Origin: CALJFL01 sp039964455
Lineage (GTDB): Bacteria; Pseudomonadota; Gammaproteobacteria; Pseudomonadales; Halieaceae
Assembly (NCBI GenBank): GCA_039964455.1
Contig: JBDVXK010000004.1
Coordinates: 62,001 to 126,000 of the forward strand
Reading direction: 5' to 3'
DNA: 64,000 nucleotides
The position numbers and the translations under genes were made by a program. A model generated the notes under the pieces. That model saw nothing but the letters and a program-made list of their open reading frames with translations. It searched no databases and was not told where the DNA came from. This document shows positions 43,838-50,912 of this stretch, piece by piece (position 1 is the first letter of the stretch; each line of letters starts with the position of its first letter).

Positions 43838-44161
43838 ATGCACACCCAAGTCGCCGAAGTACTGATTGATATCGAGGCCCAGCTGCGCCAGCTTGGCCTG
43901 TGGGACAAGATCCCACCTTCGACCGAGGCACTGGCCTCGCAGCAGCCTTTTGCCGTAGATACCCTGACCCTGCCTCAGTGGCTGCAGTTTATCTTCCTGC
44001 CCACCATTCGCGACATGATCGAGGCCCGGGAAAACTTACCGGACCGCTGTGGCATTGTGCCCATGGCAGAAGAGTTTTTTCGCGACACGGGCCTGCCCAG
44101 CGACGAATTGCTCGTCGCATTGGCCCGTGTAGACGAATTACTGTCGGACGGCGAGGTGTAA
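43838..44161 (+). CDS. YqcC family protein
   Basis: A 107-residue protein of the YqcC (DUF446) family of unknown function: VLIDIEAQLRQLGLWD, PFAVDTLTLPQWLQFIFLPTIRDMIE, EEFFRDTGLPSDELLVALARVDELLSDG. Helical; E. coli YqcC is about 109 residues. CAGGAG precedes the ATG. It is convergent with fadA. Confidence 0.88.
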   Translation: MHTQVAEVLIDIEAQLRQLGLWDKIPPSTEALASQQPFAVDTLTLPQWLQFIFLPTIRDMIEARENLPDRCGIVPMAEEFFRDTGLPSDELLVALARVDELLSDGEV

Positions 44162-44177
44162 AACCCCGCGGCGAGGC

Positions 44178-45353
44178 TTAGATGCGCTCTACCACGGTAG
44201 TGATGCCCTGGCCCAGACCGATACACATGGTAGATACACCCAGAGTCATGTCGCGATCCTGCATGACGGTCAGCAGTGAGCCGGTGATGCGAGTGCCTGA
44301 GCAACCGAAGGGGTGGCCCAGTGCAATGGCACCGCCGTGCACGTTGACCTTGTCTTCCATGTCATCCAGCAGCTCCAGATCCTTGAGCACAGGCAGGGCC
44401 TGTGCGGCAAAGGCCTCGTTGAGCTCAACCATCTCGATATCCTTGATGGTCAGGCCCAGCTTCTTAAGCGCCTTCCGGGTTGAAGGCACCGGGCCGTAAC
44501 CCATAATAGAAGGATCAACACCTGCCAGCGCCATGCCCTTGATGCGGGCAATAGGCTCCATGCCAAGTGCCTGTGCCTTCTCGGCCGACATCATCAGCAT
44601 GGCAGAGGCGCCGTCGGATATTTGCGAAGACTGCCCCGCGGTTACGGTACCGCCTTGCGGGTTGAAGGCAGGTCGCAAGCTGGCCAGTCCTTCCATGTTG
44701 GTCTCTGGACGTATGGTTTCGTCCTGCTCGATCAGGCTGAGTGCGCCGTCCTGGTCATGGCCTTCAATGCCGATGATCTCTCTAGCGAACTTGCCCTCTA
44801 TGGTGGCTTTGTGGGCCAGCTGGTGCGAGCGCATGCCGAAAGCGTCCTGCTGTTCCCGGCCAATGCCGTGTATCAAGGCCAGGTATTCCGCTGTCATACC
44901 CATGGCGCCTGCCGCCTTGGCGACGTTGAGGCCCAGCTTGGGGTTTACATCGGCGTCACCGCCCATGGGCAGGTGACCAAGGTGTTCAACACCACCGACC
45001 AGATAGACATCGCCCACGCCGGCCATGATATTGGCCGCCGCTGTCTGCAGTGCCGACATGGACGAGCCACACAGGCGGTTGACGGTCTGGGCCGGAATGG
45101 TAAATGGCAATTGGGCGCGCAGCACCAGTAGCCTGGCCAGGTTCATGGCCTGCTCTCCGCGTTGCAGCACACAACCCCAGATCAGGTCATCAATTTCACT
45201 GACATCGAGTTTTTCATTGCGTGCCAGCAGGCCTTGTATCACACCTACCGACAGGTCATCGGATCTTACGTTGCGAAAGCAGCCATTCTTGGAACGCCCC
45301 ATGGCACTGCGGGCGTAATCTACAATCACTGCGTCTCTTGGGTTCAAACTCAC
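44178..45353 (-). CDS. fadA: Acetyl-CoA C-acyltransferase (beta subunit, FadA)
   Basis: A 391-residue thiolase; last step of fatty-acid beta-oxidation, partner of FadB. Catalytic Cys95 lies in VNRLCGSSMSAL; the His loop is NVHGGAIALGHPFGCSG and the C-terminal Cys is in MCIGLGQG. The start is GTG, set by AAAGGAG 8 nt upstream. It is 27 bp downstream of fadB. Confidence 0.96.
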   Translation of the reverse strand: MSLNPRDAVIVDYARSAMGRSKNGCFRNVRSDDLSVGVIQGLLARNEKLDVSEIDDLIWGCVLQRGEQAMNLARLLVLRAQLPFTIPAQTVNRLCGSSMSALQTAAANIMAGVGDVYLVGGVEHLGHLPMGGDADVNPKLGLNVAKAAGAMGMTAEYLALIHGIGREQQDAFGMRSHQLAHKATIEGKFAREIIGIEGHDQDGALSLIEQDETIRPETNMEGLASLRPAFNPQGGTVTAGQSSQISDGASAMLMMSAEKAQALGMEPIARIKGMALAGVDPSIMGYGPVPSTRKALKKLGLTIKDIEMVELNEAFAAQALPVLKDLELLDDMEDKVNVHGGAIALGHPFGCSGTRITGSLLTVMQDRDMTLGVSTMCIGLGQGITTVVERI

Positions 45354-45380
45354 AGTATTTCTCCTTTATTCGCCCGTTGC

Positions 45381-47528
45381 TTAGTAATAGGTTTCGCCGG
45401 CAGCCAGTTTGGCTTTCATACCGTCGGTTAATTCATAGGTCTTGCCCAGATGGGCAAATTTTTCCGAGGCTTCGGCAATGTGCGCGAGGCCAACTGTGTC
45501 CATCCAGCGGAAAACGCCGCCCCGGAAGGGAGGGAAACCGATACCGTACAACAGCGCCAGATCTGCTTCGGCGGGGCTGCCTACGATACCTTCCTCGACA
45601 CAGCGTGCCAGCTCGGTGGCCATTGGCAGCATCATGCGGGCGATAATATCTTCCCGCTCAAACTCCACACGCTCCGCGACAACCGGCTCGATCAGCGTGT
45701 AAGCCTCTTCCGATACTGTCTTGGTAGGCTTGCCGCGCTTGTCGGGCACATAGTCGTAAAAGCCCTTGCCGTTCTTTTGGCCATAGCGATCGTTCTCAAA
45801 CATGATCTCTGTGGCGGTCTTGAAGTCCAACTGCATGCGGTCGGGGAAGCCCTCGGCCATGACCTGACCCGCATGAGCACCGGTATCAATACCGACCACG
45901 TCGAGCAGGTAAGCAGGACCCATAGGCCAGCCCCAGCGCTCCATCACCTTGTCTACTGCCTGGAAATCGGCGCCGTCCCGGACCAGCTTGGAGAAGCCGT
46001 CGAAGTAGGGGAACAGGACTCTATTGACCAGGAATCCCGGACAATCTTTTACGACCACCGCCTTCTTACCCATACGGTTGGCATAGGCAACAGTGCGTGC
46101 AATTGCGGCGTCCGAGGATTTTTCACCGCGAATGACTTCAACCAGAGGCATGGCGTGTACCGGGTTGAAAAAGTGCATGCCGCAGAAGTTCTCGGGTCGC
46201 TCCAGCGCTTCAGCCAGATAGCTGATAGAGATGGTGGATGTGTTGGAAGCCAGAACAGCGTCGTCACTGAGGTGCTTCTCGGTCTCTGCCAGTACGGCGT
46301 GCTTGACCTTGGGATTTTCGACCACGGCCTCGACCACGATGTCGACCTGGTCAAAGCCGTCGTAATTCAACATGGGGTCGATGCTGTTTAGCACCTCGCC
46401 CATCTTGTCTGCAGTCATACGTCCGCGGGCAACCCGCTTGGCCAGCAACTTGTTGGCTTCGGACAAGCCCAGATCCAGACCTTCCTGGGCGATGTCTTTC
46501 ATTTTAATGGGGATGCCCTTGTAGGCGGACTGGTAGGCGATACCGCCGCCCATAATGCCAGCGCCCAGGACCGCGGCGCGCTCGATCTTGCGATCGGCCT
46601 TCTTTTCCCAGCCCTTGGCATTCTTGGCCAGTAACTGATCAGCCAGGAAAACGCCGACCAGGGCAGCAGCCTCGGGGGTGGTGGCCAACTCTGCGAAGCC
46701 CGCGGCCTCGACAGCCAGTGCATCCTCCAGGCCCATGCCGCGCGCCGCTTCTATCACTTCCAGTGCCTTGATGGGCGCGGGATAATTCTTACCGGCCTGC
46801 TGTGCGACCATGGCCTTCATGGTGAAGAAAGCCATCATGGCTTCCGTATCGTTCATTGGCAGCGCGCTGCTCTTGTCGATACGACGCTGGCAGTAGTCCA
46901 GCTTGCCTTCAACTGCATTGCCAAGTGTGGCCATTGCCACCGCCGAAAGTTCTGCCGGGCCGGCAACAGCGTCAACGGCCCCGGCTTTCAGGGCTGCGCT
47001 AGCGTTCTGGTCCTTGGCTGTGGCGATCCACATCACCGCCTCGTCTACGCCGATAATTCGGGGCAGTCTTACCGTACCGCCCCAGCCGGGCAGAATGCCC
47101 AATTTGGTTTCGGGCAGGCCGATCTTGGCAGCAGTGCTCATAACCCGAAAGTCACAAGCCAGGCAAATTTCCAGACCGCCGCCCATGGCAAAGCCATTGA
47201 TGGCAACACAGCTCGGGTAGGGCAGGTTCTGGATTCTGTTCAGGTTTTCGTTGTTCTGTCGGGTGAAGCCGGCAATATCGTCGGCGCCAGCGCCAAAAAT
47301 AGCGGTAAACTCGGTGATGTCGGCGCCAACGATGAACACGGGTTTGCCGCTGGTGACCAGCAGGCCCTTGATGCCGTCTTCGGCCTGCAGGGCGTCGAGT
47401 GCAGCAGTCAGGCTCTGGACGGTAGACTGGTCAAACTTGTTGACTGACTCGCCCTGTAAATCGAAGTGTAGCTCGGCGATGTCGCCGTCCAGGCGCTTAA
47501 CCGTAAGCGCGTCACTCTGGTAAATCAT
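45381..47528 (-). CDS. fadB: Fatty oxidation complex alpha subunit (FadB)
   Basis: A 715-residue multifunctional beta-oxidation enzyme: enoyl-CoA hydratase, 3-hydroxyacyl-CoA dehydrogenase and isomerase. N-terminal hydratase (FIVGADITEF, GFAMGGGLEICLACD, GLPETKLGILPGWGG), then the dehydrogenase NAD site VLGAGIMGGGIAY, HFFNPVHAMPLVEVIRGE, and CPGFLVNRVLFPY. ATG 47528 (MIYQSDALTV) matches the family start and has AGGA 8 nt upstream. The operon fadBA is read leftwards. Confidence 0.96.
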   Translation of the reverse strand: MIYQSDALTVKRLDGDIAELHFDLQGESVNKFDQSTVQSLTAALDALQAEDGIKGLLVTSGKPVFIVGADITEFTAIFGAGADDIAGFTRQNNENLNRIQNLPYPSCVAINGFAMGGGLEICLACDFRVMSTAAKIGLPETKLGILPGWGGTVRLPRIIGVDEAVMWIATAKDQNASAALKAGAVDAVAGPAELSAVAMATLGNAVEGKLDYCQRRIDKSSALPMNDTEAMMAFFTMKAMVAQQAGKNYPAPIKALEVIEAARGMGLEDALAVEAAGFAELATTPEAAALVGVFLADQLLAKNAKGWEKKADRKIERAAVLGAGIMGGGIAYQSAYKGIPIKMKDIAQEGLDLGLSEANKLLAKRVARGRMTADKMGEVLNSIDPMLNYDGFDQVDIVVEAVVENPKVKHAVLAETEKHLSDDAVLASNTSTISISYLAEALERPENFCGMHFFNPVHAMPLVEVIRGEKSSDAAIARTVAYANRMGKKAVVVKDCPGFLVNRVLFPYFDGFSKLVRDGADFQAVDKVMERWGWPMGPAYLLDVVGIDTGAHAGQVMAEGFPDRMQLDFKTATEIMFENDRYGQKNGKGFYDYVPDKRGKPTKTVSEEAYTLIEPVVAERVEFEREDIIARMMLPMATELARCVEEGIVGSPAEADLALLYGIGFPPFRGGVFRWMDTVGLAHIAEASEKFAHLGKTYELTDGMKAKLAAGETYY

Positions 47529-47692
47529 AGTGGTGTCCTGTTGCGGTGAGTGGGGGCTGCGCCCGAATGATCGATCGGGTCTGGGCCGATATCCGGGCGG
47601 GGGCGTATTGTAGCGGCCAATCGTGTCGGGGTGAACCGTCTGGATGAGATACTCTGTGGCCGTTTTTTTGGCCCTTGAGGGCCAGCGTGGTG

Positions 47693-47732
47693 GCAAAAAC
47701 TGACTTGTGCAGCGCAAAGTGCTAGTTTTTGC
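47693..47732. promoter_or_regulatory. Inverted repeat upstream of fadBA, candidate operator
   Basis: GCAAAAACT (47693-47701) and AGTTTTTGC (47724-47732) are perfect 9-bp complements 22 nt apart. The interval is itself partly symmetric (ACTTGTGC ... GCAAAGT). It lies in the 276-bp region between fadB and the TlpA-like gene. It differs from the E. coli FadR and Pseudomonas PsrA sites that I know in spacing. Confidence 0.4.
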
Positions 47733-47804
47733 TTTTCCCGTTGTGAGATGGGCCGGGGTGAAGGGCGCAGACCCTGCTCCTTCGAATGAGAAATTAAGAG
47801 AGTA

Positions 47805-48317
47805 ATGATGCTTATCAGGCGGTTATTGTTTATGGCGCTGTTGTGCCTGCCTTTGTCGGTGGCGGGCGCAGGGGTAAACGTAGGCGAGCCAGCTCCCGAT
47901 TTTTCCCTGCCGCAGCTGGGCGAAAGTGATGGACAGCCTATGGCGCTTGCAGATCTTCGAGGTACCGTGGTTTATCTGGATTTCTGGGCCTCCTGGTGCG
48001 GGCCCTGCCGACTATCATTTCCTCAGCTGGAGTTGTTGCGAGAGGAATTGGGCGGGCGGGGGTTTGAGGTGCTCGCTGTTAACGTCGATGAGTTCAAACC
48101 CGATGCACTGCTTTTTATGGAGCAAATACCGGTGAGCTACCCGGTTGTGCGTGACGCGAGTGGTGAGACGCCGGCCATCTACGGTGTGCTGGGCATGCCC
48201 ACGGGCTACCTGATTGACCGGCAGGGCGTAGTGCGGCAGATGCACCAGGGTTTTCGTAAAGGTGATGGTGACAAACTGCGTCTTGAGGTTGTAGAGCTGC
48301 TGAAAATAGCGCCGTGA
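47805..48317 (+). CDS. Periplasmic TlpA/ResA-like thiol-disulfide oxidoreductase
   Basis: A 170-residue thioredoxin-fold protein with an N-terminal signal (LLFMALLCLPLSVAGA). The active site is WASWCGPC (C65, C68), followed by the cis-Pro region GVLGMPTGYLID. Likely reduces periplasmic disulfides. It stands alone and is divergent from fadB; no cytochrome maturation genes are adjacent. Confidence 0.88.
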   Translation: MMLIRRLLFMALLCLPLSVAGAGVNVGEPAPDFSLPQLGESDGQPMALADLRGTVVYLDFWASWCGPCRLSFPQLELLREELGGRGFEVLAVNVDEFKPDALLFMEQIPVSYPVVRDASGETPAIYGVLGMPTGYLIDRQGVVRQMHQGFRKGDGDKLRLEVVELLKIAP

Positions 48318-48329
48318 GCCTGGCCTCTA

Positions 48330-49079
48330 TCAGCGGACCTGTACCTGCACCGGTATCCAGCGATTGATAATGTATTTGAGCGTGCCCTGTGACTTCATGA
48401 TAGAGAGGGCGCGGTTCATATCGCGCACCAGCTCCGGGTCGTCGGGGCGCACGGCCCAGGCCAGCATTTCGGTGGTGAGGGGTTTGTAGGTACTGATCAG
48501 GTCGCCATTGTCTGACGAGTTGGCCAGCCGCCAGCTGGTTGGCGCGTCGTGAATATACAGGTCGATACTGTCGTCGCGTAGTCCGGCGAAGGCCGCATTG
48601 GAATCCTGAAAGTAACTGATGTTCGCGTCGGTGAGCTCTTTTTCAGCAAAGGCTGCGCCAGTCGTGTCAGGTTCCACGCCTACCCGCACACCTTCACGGT
48701 ACACCGCCCAGGGCTGGGCGAAGGCGGCTATCTTGTCCTTGTGCAAAATCGCCATCTGGCCAATTTCCAAGTAGGGCTCGGTGAAATTCACCCTCTGGGC
48801 GCGCTGGGCTGTGACGCTCATTCCCGACATGATCACGTCCACCCGGCCCTGCTCCAGTGCCGGGATCAGCTCATCGAAGGGGTATTCAAACAGTGCCAGT
48901 TTTTTGCCGAGGATCTCGGCCACGGCTCGTGCATTGTCAACTTCCAGGCCCACAATCCGGCCATCCTGCTTGTATTGCAGCGGGGGATAATCCGGAGAAA
49001 GGCCCACCTTCAGTGTGCCCTGGGCGAGGGTCAATGGGGCGAGCAAAAGTAAGGTGAGCAGCAGAATGTGTCTGGCCAT
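48330..49079 (-). CDS. Periplasmic solute-binding protein (amino-acid type)
   Basis: A 249-residue type II periplasmic binding protein, SBP_bac_3 family: signal peptide (HILLLTLLLLAPLTLAQ), LKVGLSPDYPPLQYKQDGRIVGLEVD, DELIPALEQGRVDVIMSGMSVTAQRAQRVNFTEPY. ATG 49079 with AGGA upstream is chosen over the longer frame. No ABC permease or ATPase gene is beside it, so it is an orphan here and could serve a distant transporter or a sensor. Confidence 0.86.
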   Translation of the reverse strand: MARHILLLTLLLLAPLTLAQGTLKVGLSPDYPPLQYKQDGRIVGLEVDNARAVAEILGKKLALFEYPFDELIPALEQGRVDVIMSGMSVTAQRAQRVNFTEPYLEIGQMAILHKDKIAAFAQPWAVYREGVRVGVEPDTTGAAFAEKELTDANISYFQDSNAAFAGLRDDSIDLYIHDAPTSWRLANSSDNGDLISTYKPLTTEMLAWAVRPDDPELVRDMNRALSIMKSQGTLKYIINRWIPVQVQVR

Positions 49080-49288
49080 TAGGGGCTTCCTGATTAAAAG
49101 GGTAGCGGTGCGCGCACCGTCAGGCCTACAGGATAAACGGTGGGAGATACTCACCGCAAATTTTGTCCGCGCGCTGCAACGCGATAACAGTGAGGCCTTG
49201 TGGAGTGGGTGAATCGGTGGGGGAGGGGTATCCAGTGGGGGCCTGCTGCTGCCGGCCCCACGGGGGTGTTACCAGAGAACGCCTGCGG

Positions 49289-49492
49289 CTAGTGGAGAAT
49301 CCTGTCCGGGCGCATTTCGGCCTGCAGGTCCTTGGCGTTGGTCTCTGCCGTGGCCGCAGCCGCTTCCTGTTCCTGCATGTATGTGCGCAGGCGACCGACG
49401 ACGCTGGTCATCACGTCAATAGTCTGACTGATTTGATCCAGTGCCATCAGTATGGTCTCGTTATCGCTGCCTGACTTGCCGTTTTTATCCAT
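49289..49492 (-). CDS. Small coiled-coil protein of unknown function
   Basis: A 67-residue, largely helical protein: ETILMALDQISQTIDVMTSVVGRLRTYMQ then an Ala/Glu-rich stretch. No signal peptide or membrane segment. GAGAGGAATACGCA immediately before the ATG supports real translation. It lies between nrdB and the solute-binding protein gene on the same strand. Confidence 0.6.
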   Translation of the reverse strand: MDKNGKSGSDNETILMALDQISQTIDVMTSVVGRLRTYMQEQEAAAATAETNAKDLQAEMRPDRILH

Positions 49493-49546
49493 TGCGTATT
49501 CCTCTCAGGGAAGCCGTGGTCTTGCTGGTTCTTTCGGTCTTTTAGA

Positions 49547-49564
49547 CGGCCGCCTTGGCGGCCG
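49547..49564 (-). terminator. Terminator-like hairpin after nrdB
   Basis: CGGCCGCC-TT-GGCGGCCG is an 8-bp GC stem with a 2-nt loop, starting 7 bp past the nrdB stop. The minus-strand tail after it (TCTAAAAG) lacks a real T tract, so it is a weak or Rho-assisted stop at best. Confidence 0.45.
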
Positions 49565-49570
49565 CTTGGG

Positions 49571-50848
49571 TCAATCCCAGGTCAGTGCGCCACCTGTCTG
49601 ATACTCAATGACCCGCGTCTCGAAGAAGTTTTTCTCCTTACGCAAATCCATGATTTCAGACATCCATGGGAATGGGTTCTGCGCGCCGGGGTATTGCTCT
49701 GGAAGCCCTAACTGGGACAGACGACGGTTGGCGATGAACTTGAGGTAGTCCTCCATCATGGCCGCGTTCATTCCCAGCACGCCGCGAGGCATGGTGTCGC
49801 GCGCGTACTGAATCTCCAGCTGGGTGCCCTCCAGAATCATCTGGATGACTTCCTGCTGGAACGTTTCTGTCCACAGATGTGGGTTCTCCAGCTTGATCTG
49901 GTTTATCACGTCGATGCCGAAATTGAGGTGCATCGACTCGTCCCGCAGGATGTACTGGAACTGTTCTGCAACGCCGGTCATTTTGTTGCGTCTACCCATG
50001 GACAATATCTGGGTGAAGCCGCAGTAAAAGAAGATGCCTTCGGTGACGGCATAGAAGCCGATCAGGTTGCGCAGCAGTGTTTGGTCGCTTTCTGTAGTGC
50101 CGGTTTTGAAGTTAGGGTCAGACAGCTCATGCGTGTGGCTGAGGCTCCAGGTGGCCTTGGCGGCTACCGAGGGTACCTCGCGATACATGTTGAACACTTC
50201 GCCTTCATCCATGCCCAGCGACTCGATGCAGTACTGATAGGCGTGGGTGTGGATGGCCTCTTCAAAGGCCTGGCGCAGCAGGTACTGTCGGCACTCCGGG
50301 TTGGTGATCAGGCGGTAAATACCCAGCACCAGGTTGTTAGCTACCAGGGAGTCGGCGGTTGAGAAGTACCCGAGGCTGCGCATAATGATGCGCCGCTCAT
50401 CTTCTGACAGGCCTTCCGGGTTTTTCCAGGTTGCCACGTCGGCGGTCATGTTGACCTCCTGCGGCATCCAGTGATTGGCACAGCCATCAATGTACTTCTG
50501 CCACGCCCAGTCGTACTTGAATGGTACAAGCTGGTTGAGGTCGGCGCGGCAGTTGATCATCGCCTTTTCATCGACGGAAACTCGAGCGGCGCCCATTTCC
50601 AGCTCTTCCAGGCCTGGAGCAACGTCCATCGCCTCCAGTGCCCTGGCCGCAGCTTCTGCTGCCGCCGCATTAATCTCTGCGCTGCTGCTGGCCTCGGCCG
50701 TTGCTGCTGGTGCCTCTGCTACTGCCTCAGCAACCGCGGCTTGTGGCTCGATAGCTTCCTGTACAACTTCAGGCTCGGCGGCCATTGCTGCCCCGGCTGC
50801 GGCGGCCGGTGCCGCTTCTTCCTGGTGGTAGTCGTCCCAATTCAACAT
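49571..50848 (-). CDS. nrdB: Ribonucleoside-diphosphate reductase class Ia, beta subunit
   Basis: A 425-residue diiron-tyrosyl radical subunit. The ligand and radical region EEAIHTHAY contains the Glu, His and the radical Tyr (E-x-x-H-x3-Y); STADSLVANN supplies the Asp ligand; RDESMHLNF is the second E-x-x-H. The first 10 residues (MLNWDDYHQE) precede an Ala/Glu-rich linker up to about residue 85, as in Pseudomonas NrdB; the conserved C-terminus is ETRVIEYQTGGALTWD. AGGGGATAACAACA precedes the ATG. It is the second gene of nrdAB. Confidence 0.96.
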   Translation of the reverse strand: MLNWDDYHQEEAAPAAAAGAAMAAEPEVVQEAIEPQAAVAEAVAEAPAATAEASSSAEINAAAAEAAARALEAMDVAPGLEELEMGAARVSVDEKAMINCRADLNQLVPFKYDWAWQKYIDGCANHWMPQEVNMTADVATWKNPEGLSEDERRIIMRSLGYFSTADSLVANNLVLGIYRLITNPECRQYLLRQAFEEAIHTHAYQYCIESLGMDEGEVFNMYREVPSVAAKATWSLSHTHELSDPNFKTGTTESDQTLLRNLIGFYAVTEGIFFYCGFTQILSMGRRNKMTGVAEQFQYILRDESMHLNFGIDVINQIKLENPHLWTETFQQEVIQMILEGTQLEIQYARDTMPRGVLGMNAAMMEDYLKFIANRRLSQLGLPEQYPGAQNPFPWMSEIMDLRKEKNFFETRVIEYQTGGALTWD

Positions 50849-50912
50849 TGTTGTTATCCCCTGGCTAACCTTTCTGCTCTGTTGTGTGCTGTGTCATTGT
50901 TACCTGACCTGC

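Noticed and set aside
47669..47684. TGGCCCT-TG-AGGGCCA as an intrinsic terminator
   Set aside because: The T run lies on the 5' side for the plus strand and becomes A on the minus strand, so no terminator tail exists for either direction.
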